A DNA stretch of 64,000 bases. It comes from Phycisphaeraceae bacterium (GTDB lineage: Bacteria; Planctomycetota; Phycisphaerae; Phycisphaerales; SM1A02). The stretch is taken from positions 3,777,331 through 3,841,330 of the forward strand of contig CP054178.1 of assembly GCA_015709595.1 (NCBI GenBank), in the 5' to 3' direction. This document shows positions 32,388 to 40,954 of the stretch, piece by piece (the stretch's first letter is position 1; each line of letters starts with the position of its first letter). Both the position numbers and the translations under genes were made by a program. Below the pieces are notes generated by a model, which ran no database searches, had not been told where the DNA came from, and saw nothing but the letters and a program-made list of their open reading frames with translations.

Positions 32388-33422
32388 TCAGGTTTCCGGC
32401 GAGTCATCCATCGACGACGCCCCGGCGTCCGCTGCCTCATCCGGCGGCGACAGACGCTCGCTGATCTCGCGCGTGCGCCGACTGACCTCGTCGTAGATGC
32501 TGGCCAGCAGCCCGACGATGGGGAACCTGCCTCGAAGCGGCGAAGGGCCCATCCGGCGCAGCAGCGCATGCGACACCGGACGGGCGACCGGCTCAACGGC
32601 GTCAGGGGACGCCTGCCCGCTCCGCGACCAGAAGTGATCGATCTCCTGCTCCAGCGGGAGAGGCGTGACGCGATCCAGCCCGAAGGACGCTTCGGGATGA
32701 GCCGCCACCATGCCCTGCGAGCGCATGGCGCGGTTGCGCCGCACGCGCTCAAGGAGCGACTCGAGCGGCAGCCCGCGCATGGCGAAGAAGCCGCCCGGGC
32801 GCGTCCGCGCAAGGTCCGCGAGCACGACCAGGGCGAGCGGAATGTGCAGGCACGGCCTGGCCCAGGGGCAGTCGCACCGGGCGGACGCTTCCTCATCTTC
32901 CAGCGGGCCGAGCGGCGACCCCAGGGCTCCCAGGGCGATGGTCGCCTCCTCCGACCACGCACCGCCGAGCAGCTCGGTGACCAGCGCGGCGCGGTTGGTC
33001 AGGAGTTCGACGACGTGGGACTCTTCACCACTGGTCCACGGGCGCAGCGACACGCGCACCCGGAATGGACGCCGTCGCTCGTTCGACACTTCAACAACCG
33101 CTTCCCGGTCCTCGAACATCACGGACAGGACCGCCCCCTGCAGCGCGGCCTGGTACGCGGCGTTCACCGCCTCGTCACCAAATCGGCGGCGCACCGCGTC
33201 GATCCACGGACGCGACCGCGCGTCAGATGACAGGACATCCAGGAACGCGCTGGGACGAACCCCGCGGCGGCGGCGCCGACCGCCCGTGGCGGGGGTCGTC
33301 GAGGATGGATGCGCGCCGGGGGAGACCTCGCCGGGCTGATCCGGCGCGGATTCCGCATCAGGCCGTCCCGACGGAGCGTCGGACGGCGGAATCGACGGAT
33401 TGGACGGGGTGGCGTGGTTCAC
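32388..33422 (-). CDS. SWIM zinc-finger protein, partner of the SNF2 helicase
   Basis: 344 residues from GTG 33422, which overlaps the helicase stop (GTGA), so the two are co-translated. The zinc finger is CDCPWARPCLHIPLAL, the CxC...CxH pattern of SWIM domains. The N-terminal ~60 residues are Pro/Ser-rich and disordered; the middle has WIDAVRRRFGDEAVNAAY and a beta-rich region (FRVRVSLRPW). SWIM proteins encoded beside SNF2 helicases are a frequent pair in bacteria, with an unproven role in DNA binding or repair. Confidence 0.88.
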   Translation of the reverse strand: MNHATPSNPSIPPSDAPSGRPDAESAPDQPGEVSPGAHPSSTTPATGGRRRRRGVRPSAFLDVLSSDARSRPWIDAVRRRFGDEAVNAAYQAALQGAVLSVMFEDREAVVEVSNERRRPFRVRVSLRPWTSGEESHVVELLTNRAALVTELLGGAWSEEATIALGALGSPLGPLEDEEASARCDCPWARPCLHIPLALVVLADLARTRPGGFFAMRGLPLESLLERVRRNRAMRSQGMVAAHPEASFGLDRVTPLPLEQEIDHFWSRSGQASPDAVEPVARPVSHALLRRMGPSPLRGRFPIVGLLASIYDEVSRRTREISERLSPPDEAADAGASSMDDSPET

Positions 33423-36400
33423 TCCTCGCCCTCCAGCGCGGTGGCGCGCAGCGTCAGGATGTCGCGGAGCTGGCCCGTGGAGAGTTCGGTCAGCCAGGCG
33501 TCTCCGCTGCCCACGATGCGGTCGGCCAGGTCGGTCTTGGCTTCGAGCATCTCGTCGATGCGCTCCTCCAGCGTGCCGCTGCAGATGAGCTTGTGAACAT
33601 GCACGGTGCGCGTCTGTCCGATGCGGAAGGCGCGGTCGGTGGCCTGGTTCTCCACCGCCGGATTCCACCACCGGTCGAAGTGAATGACGTGATTGGCGGC
33701 GGTGAGGTTCAGGCCCACGCCTCCCGCACGCAGCGAGAGGATGAACACCATCGGCCTGCCGTCAGCCCGCTGGAAGTGATCGATCAGCTCCTGCCGCTTG
33801 CCGCGCGGCGTGCCGCCGTGGAGGAACTGCACGGGCGCGCCCAGTTCGTGGCGGATGATGCGGCTGAGCAGGTGGCCCATGCGCCGATACTGCGTGAACA
33901 GCAGGGCCTTGTCGCCGGCGGCCACGACCTCATCGAGCAGGTCAAGCAGTCGGCGCACCTTGCCGGAGCGTCCGGCCAGTCCGACGACGTCGCCGCCGAT
34001 CTCGCCGTCCGACTCCTGCTCGTCGTCGGGCGCCACGTTGGCGGGATGGTTGCAGATCTGCTTGAGCCGGACGATGCCGGCGAGCACCAGCCCGCGGCGC
34101 TGCATGCCTTCGACCCGGTCGGCCTGCGAGAGCATCTCCGCCACCACCTGCTCGTACATGGCGGCCTGCTCGGGCGTCAGCGACGCGAACTCCTTGGTCT
34201 CGACCAGGTCGGGCAGGTCTGGAACCACCTCGGGATCGGTCTTGAGCCGGCGGAGCACGAACGGGCGGATGACGGCTCGGAGCGCCTCGGCCCGCTCACG
34301 GTCACGATGGCGCTCGATGGGCAGCGCGAAGCGGCGACGGAACTCGCCCGACGAGCCGAGGTACCCCGGGTTGCAGAACTCCATGATCGACCAGAGCTCG
34401 GAGAGCCGGTTCTCCACCGGTGTGCCGGTCAGCGCGATGCGGCGCTCCGCCGAGAGAGAACGGATCGCCTGCGCCTGCTTGGTGGGCGTGTTCTTGACGT
34501 ACTGCGCCTCGTCGAGCACGATGCGCCGCCACGGCACGCGCCGCAGCGTCTCCACGTCGCGGCTGACCAGTCCGTAGGTCGTGATGATCACGTCCACGCT
34601 TCGCGCCAGCGAAAGAAACGCATCATGGGTGGGGCGATCCAGTCCGTGATGCACGTGGACCCGCAGCGAGGGACCGAAACGGTGAATTTCGCGCATCCAG
34701 TTCCCGGCCACCGACATCGGCGCCACGATGAGCGTGGGACCGATGGAGACAGTGCCGGGTGCTGGATGCTGAGGACTGAGCGGGTGGCTGGTGACTGGCG
34801 GCTGGTGGCTCCGCTCTTCTGCTTCCCCATCCTCCCGCTCCCCCGCTCGCCCGCTCCCCCGCTCTTCTTCTCCCGACGGCTGACGGCTGACGGCTGACGG
34901 CTCGTCTCCCACCCCGTTCCGCTCATGCAGCAGCAGCGCGATCAACTGAATCGTCTTGCCAAGCCCCATGTCATCGGCGAGGCACGCGCCCAGCCCGTGG
35001 GCATCGAGAAACGCCAGCCATGAAAGCCCGGCCTTCTGATAGGGTCGCAGGGAGCCGACGAACGACGCCGGTTGATCGATGAACATGAGCGACGCGCTGG
35101 CGAAGCGGCCCTCCAGCAGGTCGGCGATCCAGCCGCTGGATCGAATGCCGACCACGGGCAGTCGCGGCGCGTGAGCGTCCAGTCCGTGAGCGGCGCGCAT
35201 CGCCTCGGCGATGGTCATCTCACCCGACGCTCCGCGCGACAGCAGGTCGCGGGCGGCTTCCAGATCCTCCGGCCGCACTTCGACCCATTGACCGCCAAGC
35301 CGGACCAGCGGGGATTTTTCGCGGGCCAGGCGCAGCACGTCCTCCGCCGAAAGCGGACGATCCCCAACCGAGACCTGCCACTCGTAGCGAACCAGCGTGT
35401 TGAGACCCATCGAGATCGGCTGCGGGGATGGCGCCGCGTCGCCGCCGGCTCCGCCGGCCGGTTCGTCATGGGCCAGCACCAGGCGCAATCCAAGTCGTCC
35501 GGTCGTCCGGCCCCACCATTCGGGCGCCAGGATGCGCACCCCGGCCTCCTCCAGCACCGGGGCGGTGTCGCGCAGGAACTCATAGACCTGCCTGGTGGTC
35601 AGCGCGATGGACGACGCCGACGCCCCCTGAACCAGGTCGCGCAGCCGTTCGTCGATCAGTTGAATCCTCGCGATTTCACGCAGGACGAAGTCCTGGGCGT
35701 CATCCACCGGGCACCGCAGCGGGAGTCGCTCCGCGCCCCGTCGCCACAGGTCGGCGACGTCGATGCGCTCGCCCACGCCGTCGCGCGGGTCGAGCAGCGC
35801 TTCGACGCGCCATCGCTCGTCGCCCGCGCGGACCACCTCGGCCATGTCTGGCTCAAGCACGCGCAGACCCAGGCGATAGGCGGCGCTCTGGTTGGCGTCG
35901 ATCAGGCGACCCAGCCACATCCGCACGTCGCGGAAGACATCTCCCGCCGAGCCGTTCACGCGCACCGCATCGGATCGATCGAGCAGACCGCCCAGCACCG
36001 CTACCGCGGCATCGGACTCGGCGTCACGCCCTTCCAGCGCCTCGGCGTAGTTGTCGGCGGCGAGAATGCGGCGCACCGTCGCCTCCACCATGCCGGCGAT
36101 CGCATGCGTGAGGATCAGCCACGGCTGATGGTTGAACCCCCCCGGTTCGGCGCGCACCACCGGGGGCATCGACCCCAGCAGCCCGGATACCCGCGTCGAA
36201 GCGGGTGGATCATGAAGCCACGGCACCCACGCGGCTTTCAGCCGTCCCCCCGGCATCTGGTACACGCTCGGCACGAATCGCTGATCGAGCAGCAGCCGTT
36301 CGACCAGATCCGCCACGTCCGCCAGGTACGCGGCGCCGGCGCCGATCGGCGTCGAGGCGTCCGAGGTCCGGTCGAGCAGCGCCCGCAGCCATTCGAAAGC

Positions 36401-36763
36401 CGGGCCCGCCGGCAGCCGCAGCGTCGGAAGTCGGAATGGCGCCAGCATCATGGGTGAGCCGTCCGGCTCAATGCCGGCGAGAATGCCCAGTTGATCGCTC
36501 GGCGCCGGACCGGTCTTCAGCACCGGCAGGCGCAGCGTGAGGACGCCCTCGCTCGCTTCGTCCAGCGACCGCGACTCGACGCACGCCGCCACGCGCCGCA
36601 GTTCCTCCAGCGACGCGGCGAATGGGTGCGGACGCACCTCATCCGGAACGGGACTGGCCGCACCTGGTTCGCGGGACTCGCCGGGCGCGTGCCACCGCGC
36701 CAGCGATTCACCCCAGAGATGCAGGCCATCTTCAGACCAGTTGGCGTGGAGAACGAGCGTCAG
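33419..36763 (-). CDS. SNF2-family helicase with in-frame repeat insert; probable CTG start
   Basis: About 1114 residues. The N-terminal half is a SNF2-associated region (DUF3670-like), the core is a two-lobed ATPase: DDMGLGKT near 595, DEAQYVKN near 748, LTGTPVENRL, and the C-lobe with GGVGLNLTAANHVIHFDRWW and ATDRAFRIGQ. It would be a DNA-stimulated translocase like HepA. Between motifs I and Ia (about residues 619-674) lies a low-complexity insert encoded by tandem 7-8 base repeats. The first ATG/GTG is GTG 36637, but the frame upstream encodes a typical family start (LTLVLHANW...LHLWGES) and GGAGG lies eight bases before a CTG at 36763, which I take as the start. Confidence 0.85.
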   Translation of the reverse strand: MTLVLHANWSEDGLHLWGESLARWHAPGESREPGAASPVPDEVRPHPFAASLEELRRVAACVESRSLDEASEGVLTLRLPVLKTGPAPSDQLGILAGIEPDGSPMMLAPFRLPTLRLPAGPAFEWLRALLDRTSDASTPIGAGAAYLADVADLVERLLLDQRFVPSVYQMPGGRLKAAWVPWLHDPPASTRVSGLLGSMPPVVRAEPGGFNHQPWLILTHAIAGMVEATVRRILAADNYAEALEGRDAESDAAVAVLGGLLDRSDAVRVNGSAGDVFRDVRMWLGRLIDANQSAAYRLGLRVLEPDMAEVVRAGDERWRVEALLDPRDGVGERIDVADLWRRGAERLPLRCPVDDAQDFVLREIARIQLIDERLRDLVQGASASSIALTTRQVYEFLRDTAPVLEEAGVRILAPEWWGRTTGRLGLRLVLAHDEPAGGAGGDAAPSPQPISMGLNTLVRYEWQVSVGDRPLSAEDVLRLAREKSPLVRLGGQWVEVRPEDLEAARDLLSRGASGEMTIAEAMRAAHGLDAHAPRLPVVGIRSSGWIADLLEGRFASASLMFIDQPASFVGSLRPYQKAGLSWLAFLDAHGLGACLADDMGLGKTIQLIALLLHERNGVGDEPSAVSRQPSGEEERGSGRAGEREDGEAEERSHQPPVTSHPLSPQHPAPGTVSIGPTLIVAPMSVAGNWMREIHRFGPSLRVHVHHGLDRPTHDAFLSLARSVDVIITTYGLVSRDVETLRRVPWRRIVLDEAQYVKNTPTKQAQAIRSLSAERRIALTGTPVENRLSELWSIMEFCNPGYLGSSGEFRRRFALPIERHRDRERAEALRAVIRPFVLRRLKTDPEVVPDLPDLVETKEFASLTPEQAAMYEQVVAEMLSQADRVEGMQRRGLVLAGIVRLKQICNHPANVAPDDEQESDGEIGGDVVGLAGRSGKVRRLLDLLDEVVAAGDKALLFTQYRRMGHLLSRIIRHELGAPVQFLHGGTPRGKRQELIDHFQRADGRPMVFILSLRAGGVGLNLTAANHVIHFDRWWNPAVENQATDRAFRIGQTRTVHVHKLICSGTLEERIDEMLEAKTDLADRIVGSGDAWLTELSTGQLRDILTLRATALEGEE
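34754..34902. repeat. Tandem heptamer/octamer repeat block inside the SNF2 gene
   Basis: Read on the coding (minus) strand it has four GTCAGCC-type heptamers, then octamers of the AGCGGGGG/AGCGGGCG type, then heptamers such as CACCAGC. It stays in frame and encodes a Ser/Glu/Arg/Pro-rich loop. It also fits a G-quadruplex pattern on the coding strand. Confidence 0.7.
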
Positions 36764-36818
36764 CGCAGCCCCCTCCGTGGGAGTGGTCGTGTCGTCCCCT
36801 CGATCGCGGGGAATCGAA

Positions 36819-36891
36819 TGATCGAGCCGGGGGTCGAACCCGGGACCTACCGCTTAAAAGGCGGTTGCTCTACCGACTGAGCTACTCGATC
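36819..36891 (-). tRNA. tRNA-Lys (anticodon UUU)
   Basis: 73 bases without an encoded CCA. Acceptor stem GATCGAG/CTCGATC with discriminator A, D arm GCTCAGTCGGTAGAGC, anticodon stem ACCGC/GCGGT around loop CTTTTAA, and T arm CCGGG TTCGACC CCCGG. Anticodon TTT reads AAA and AAG. It lies about 55 bases upstream of the SNF2 gene on the same strand and could be co-transcribed with it. Confidence 0.97.
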
Positions 36892-37248
36892 GGATGCGCC
36901 CAGCCAGCACATCGCACAGGTCCACGATGCGCCGCCGGACTGATTGAATGCCAGTGACAACGGTAGGCAGCCATGCCGAGACGGCCAACATCGAGAAGGC
37001 ATCGAGGGATCAAGGCATCGAGGGGTTGCGGGATCGACACGGCAAGCCAGCGTGGAAGACCTCGTCGGTCAGGGTGGAGCGCCGAGTCGCCGCACTCGAT
37101 CACCGCGCAGAATCCGCGCATCGCGCGCGATTCGCGGACTTTCGCTGACCCCGCCCCTCGGAACGTCCGATGTCCGATACAACAGGGGCGAATCGAGCGA
37201 TCGGCGACTCAAGGGGGGTCTGAAAGTCGTCCGATAAGGGATCACGCG
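36892..37248. other. Gap with octamer repeats
   Basis: No gene is seen in these 357 bases. 36996-37035 holds about five octamers of the AAGGCATC/GAGGGATC type, the same family as between pdhB and pdhC. The right end has AAGGG before the next start. No clear promoter pair was found. Confidence 0.5.
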
Positions 37249-38481
37249 ATGGAGTCGCACGACGCATCGCAGCCCGCATCGACCGATCGTCGTCGCGGGA
37301 GGAGCCAGGGATTGCCACGAACGAACACGACCATCGCGTCCACAGTCATCATCGGGGCCTTCGCCCTTGTTGGATGCCACGGCGCGCCCAGAGCGACAAC
37401 GGCTGATCCTGTCGCGTCACCCGCTCCCCCGCCTCACCCAGCCCATGACCGGCGCGTCGCCTTCGCGCCGGGTACGCAATCCGACGGTCCGTCCGCTCCG
37501 CGAAGCGCGGCGTTCAGCGTTTACGGCGAACGAACCTTCCAGCCGGACGGCGCCATCGGGTTCGGCGACGGCTCATCCAACGTCTCGCAGGTCACCGGCG
37601 CCACCGATGGACACGCCTTCGACCCCGCGGTGGACCCCACCGGCAAGTGGCTGGCCTTCGCCTCCACGCAGCATCGGCGCACATCGGACATCTACCTTCA
37701 GCCCATCGGCGGCAGCACGCTCACGCAGCTGACCAACGACCCCGCCGAGGACATGATGCCATGCTTCAGCCCCGATGGGAAGTGGGTGGCCTTCACCTCC
37801 AACCGCGCGGGCAACTTTGACATCTACATCGTTCCCGTCACCGGCGGGCAGCCGCGGGTCATCACCGACGACCCGGCGGATGAAGTCCACCCCTCGTGGT
37901 CGCCGGACGGCAAGCGTCTGGTCTTTTCACGCTTCGCCGACCAGAGCCAGCGGTGGGAGCTGTGGACCGTGGAAGTCGCCAACCCCGGCGTCCGGTCTTT
38001 CCTCGACTACGGCTTTCTGCCGGAATGGTCGCCCGATCCGGCGGTCAACAAGATCGTCTTCCAGCGGGCGCGGGAGCGAGGCAGCCGGCTGCACAGCATC
38101 TGGACCATCGACGTGATTGACGGCCAGGGGCGCAACCCCACCGAGATCATCTCCGCCGCCAACGCCGCCTTGGTCAACCCCACGTGGTCGGCGGACGGTC
38201 GGCGCATCGTCTTTGCCGCGGTGATCGACCCGCGTCAGGAGGCATCGAGCCCTCCGGCCCAGTCGGAACTGTGGCTGGTGAATCTCGACGGCACGGGACG
38301 CACCGCGCTGACGCGAGGCGAATCCGCGGACTTTCAGCCCGTGTGGGGACCGGACGGGCGGGTGTACTTCGTCTCCAACCGGAGCGGCAACGACAACATC
38401 TGGGCGGTGTCCACCCGGACCGCCGTGGCGGGCTCCCCACCGTCGCGTGAGTCGGTGGCGACCGTCCCCACGAACGAGTGA
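37249..38481 (+). CDS. TolB-like beta-propeller lipoprotein
   Basis: 410 residues. A longer-than-usual basic N-terminus leads to IIGAFALVGC, a lipobox with the Cys near residue 43. At least five WD40-like PD40 repeats follow: FDPAVDPTGKWLAFAS, PCFSPDGKWVAFTSNRAGN, PSWSPDGKRLVFSR, PTWSADGRRIVFAA and QPVWGPDGRVYFVSNRSGN. The fold is a six- or seven-bladed propeller like TolB, suggesting a periplasmic binding role, but Tol or Pal genes are not adjacent. The next gene is also a lipoprotein, 66 bases downstream. Start ATG 37249 follows AAGGG. Confidence 0.85.
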   Translation: MESHDASQPASTDRRRGRSQGLPRTNTTIASTVIIGAFALVGCHGAPRATTADPVASPAPPPHPAHDRRVAFAPGTQSDGPSAPRSAAFSVYGERTFQPDGAIGFGDGSSNVSQVTGATDGHAFDPAVDPTGKWLAFASTQHRRTSDIYLQPIGGSTLTQLTNDPAEDMMPCFSPDGKWVAFTSNRAGNFDIYIVPVTGGQPRVITDDPADEVHPSWSPDGKRLVFSRFADQSQRWELWTVEVANPGVRSFLDYGFLPEWSPDPAVNKIVFQRARERGSRLHSIWTIDVIDGQGRNPTEIISAANAALVNPTWSADGRRIVFAAVIDPRQEASSPPAQSELWLVNLDGTGRTALTRGESADFQPVWGPDGRVYFVSNRSGNDNIWAVSTRTAVAGSPPSRESVATVPTNE

Positions 38482-38547
38482 TCAACGCGCGGCACGAGGC
38501 CGCGCCTTTCAAGGGACGGGTGGAACCCGTCGGCAAGGCAGGACGCC

Positions 38548-39312
38548 ATGACAAGTGGAAAGGCCATGCGCGCCGGTTCGCGTTTCCCCGGCATCCTCGC
38601 GGTGCTGGCGGTCATCGTGCTTCCGGCGCTGGGCGGCTGCGGCGGACCAACGCTCACCGATCCGGCGACTCTTCACTCGCCGGCGCCGTACGAGCGGATT
38701 CTCGCCGTCGCCCCCTTCCTCAACGAATCGGGCGTCTCGCGGCTCGACGAAGCCCACGTCGCCGACCTCTTCGCGCAGGAGGCGGAGCAGGTCCGCGGCA
38801 TCCGCACGATCCCCGTCAACCGGGTGATCGCGGCGATGCAGGCGCTTCAGATCGACGCCGTCACCACCGAGCACCAGGCCCGGTCGCTCATGCACCTGCT
38901 CAACGTCGATGGGCTGGTGGTCGGCACGATCGTCACCTACGACGCCCACCCTCCGCTTCGGCTGGGAATGGCGGTCGAACTGGTGACTCGGGACCGCGCC
39001 AGCGCCGGCACGCTGGACCTGCGCCAGAGCGTCCGTTCGCCCGCCGGCGAACCGACCACGCCCACGGAGCGGGGCGTCGCCAAGGTGCGGACCTCCGGGC
39101 TGTTCGAGGCATCCAACCACGAGACGAGACGGCAGCTGGAGCAATACGCCGCCGGGCGCAGCGTTCCTGACAGCGCCTACGGCGGGCGCATCTACGAGGT
39201 CAGCATGGCCCAGTACACACGGTTCGTCAGCCATCGGCTGCTCGGCGATTTGTTCGCCCAGGAGCAGCGACGGATGGACCTGGCGGCCGCGGAACGAACC
39301 ACCTCCCGCTGA
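38548..39312 (+). CDS. Lipoprotein with CsgG/TolB-N-like domain
   Basis: 254 residues. The signal ends LPALGGC, a lipobox near residue 31. The domain begins YERILAVAPFLNESGVSRLD and continues GIRTIPVNRVIAAMQALQ and VDGLVVGTIVTYD, the pattern of proteins that assemble or sense at the outer membrane (CsgG, LpoB, TolB N-domain). The C-terminal ~70 residues are charged and helical. It follows the propeller lipoprotein and may be in the same operon. The assignment to the fold is by motif only; specific function unknown. Confidence 0.7.
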   Translation: MTSGKAMRAGSRFPGILAVLAVIVLPALGGCGGPTLTDPATLHSPAPYERILAVAPFLNESGVSRLDEAHVADLFAQEAEQVRGIRTIPVNRVIAAMQALQIDAVTTEHQARSLMHLLNVDGLVVGTIVTYDAHPPLRLGMAVELVTRDRASAGTLDLRQSVRSPAGEPTTPTERGVAKVRTSGLFEASNHETRRQLEQYAAGRSVPDSAYGGRIYEVSMAQYTRFVSHRLLGDLFAQEQRRMDLAAAERTTSR

Positions 39313-39472
39313 GGGCGCCAGCCCTCGGCGGGAAACCGACGAGGAGCACGGATGCCCCTGACCACGACCGAGCATGACCCGAAGACGCCTGACCGGGGTT
39401 CGCCCCCGACGGTCGGCTTCGCGCCGCGCCCGGCCTGACGCAAGACGAGAGAGACACGGCAGGACCCTTTCC

Positions 39473-40540
39473 ATGAAGACCCCCATGCGCCACGACCAGA
39501 CCTCGCAGCCGCTTCCCATCGTGCAGGCCTTTCTTGACTACCTGCTTCATGAGCGCCACTTCAGCGCCTACACCGCCCGCTGCTACGGCGTGGACCTGCG
39601 CCAGTACGTGGATTATCTCGCCGCGGATCAGAAACTCGAAATCGTCCCCGAGCGCGAGCAGTACGCCATGACGTACTTCTCCACCCCGCAGCGCAACGGA
39701 GCGGCGACGAACGGCGCCAACCCCAACGTGGTGCATACGGTGGAGCCGGCCAGCATCACCCGCTGCATGCTGCGCAACGATGTCAACGGCATCCGCAACT
39801 TCCTGGCCTTCCTGGCCGAGCAGAACTACTCCCCCGCCACCATGGCGCGGAAGATCGCCACCCTGCGGTCGTTCTACAAGTGGATGCTCCGTCGTGGGCT
39901 GGTGGAAGCCAACCCCATGCTCCTCATCCGGACGCCCAAGCAGCCCAAGCGTCTGCCCAAGGCCATCGGCGTGGAGCAGATCGAGCGCCTGCTCGCCGCC
40001 CCGGATGACGGCTCGCTGCTGGGCGCCCGCGACCGCGCCATCCTCGAGACGCTCTACTCCACGGGCATCCGCGTGAGCGAGTTGGTCGGCATCAACCGCG
40101 CCGATCTCGATGAGGCCGGCGAGGCCATCATCATCCGCGGCAAGGGCAAGCGTGAGCGCATCGTGCCGCTCGGTTCGCACGCGCTGACCGCCATCACCCA
40201 TTACCGCACCATGCTCGATGGCGACATGCTCAAGGCCGGGCTGGTTCCATCGCCGACATCGCCCTTGTTCATCAACAAGCACGGCGGTCGCCTGAGCACC
40301 CGCTCCGTCCGCCGCAAAGTCACCAAGTACCTCGCCGAGGCGGGTATCGACACCCACATCAGCCCCCACACGCTGCGCCACTCCTTCGCCACCCACCTGC
40401 TGGACAACGGGGCCGACCTGCGAAGCGTGCAGGAACTGCTGGGCCACCAGTCGCTGAGCACCACCCAGGTGTACACCCACCTGTCCACGCGACGGCTTCG
40501 CGACGCCTATCTGGACGCCCATCCGCGCGCGACGGGGTGA
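39473..40540 (+). CDS. xerD: XerC/XerD-type tyrosine recombinase
   Basis: 355 residues, about 50 longer than typical. Catalytic residues are complete: R200 (TGIRVSEL), the beta-hairpin Lys in RGKGKRERIVPL, H299 and R302 (HTLRHSFATHLL), H325 (LGHQSLSTTQ) and Y334 (VYTH). The N-terminal SAM-like domain carries an insert of about 45 residues (around 58-100). Its similarity to chromosomal XerC/D, and the lack of phage genes nearby, suggest a housekeeping role in resolving chromosome dimers, but XerC cannot be separated from XerD by eye. Start ATG 39473. Confidence 0.88.
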   Translation: MKTPMRHDQTSQPLPIVQAFLDYLLHERHFSAYTARCYGVDLRQYVDYLAADQKLEIVPEREQYAMTYFSTPQRNGAATNGANPNVVHTVEPASITRCMLRNDVNGIRNFLAFLAEQNYSPATMARKIATLRSFYKWMLRRGLVEANPMLLIRTPKQPKRLPKAIGVEQIERLLAAPDDGSLLGARDRAILETLYSTGIRVSELVGINRADLDEAGEAIIIRGKGKRERIVPLGSHALTAITHYRTMLDGDMLKAGLVPSPTSPLFINKHGGRLSTRSVRRKVTKYLAEAGIDTHISPHTLRHSFATHLLDNGADLRSVQELLGHQSLSTTQVYTHLSTRRLRDAYLDAHPRATG

Positions 40541-40576
40541 GGCGGGGGTTTATTGGCGTTCGGCTGTCGGCTGCCT

Positions 40577-40729
40577 TGTGCCACGGCTCCTAGAGCCGTG
40601 CGAGCGGCCCGTGATGACCGATCGCGCCTTGCCACCGCGTGGGGGCGACTACCTCACGATTCTCTTCTCTTCCAGATGACCCCGCACCTCTCCCTCGCGC
40701 TCGCACGGCCGCCACGGCCGTGGCACACG
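40577..40729. repeat. Inverted REP doublet (BIME-like)
   Basis: Two ~30-base hairpin units in opposite orientation: 40577-40606 (GTGCCACGGCTC / GAGCCGTGCGAGCG) and 40698-40729 (CGCTCGCACGGCC / GGCCGTGGCACACG). They share GTGCCACGG...CCGTGCGAGCG. They fill most of the 414-base gap after xerD; the remainder shows no gene, only a possible promoter region near 40790-40850. Confidence 0.7.
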
Positions 40730-40954
40730 CCCACTCGTGGGACTGTCACCAACGGGTTCTGCCCGGCAAGTCGATCTTGCCCAGTTTCACACAAACTTGC
40801 AAAATCCGGACTTGTGGGTTGGTTGATTCTGCGGTACCTTTACCGGGGTCTGCTGGGTGCTGCGCGCCCGGAGCACCGACATCACGAGTTCGTACCGCCG
40901 CGCGGGGGGCCGTGCTGAGGTTGTTCATTCCACAGATCAGAGGACGAGACCACC

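Noticed and set aside
36637..36637. GTG 36637 as the SNF2 start
   Set aside because: It cuts off a family-typical N-terminus that is preceded by a well-placed GGAGG.
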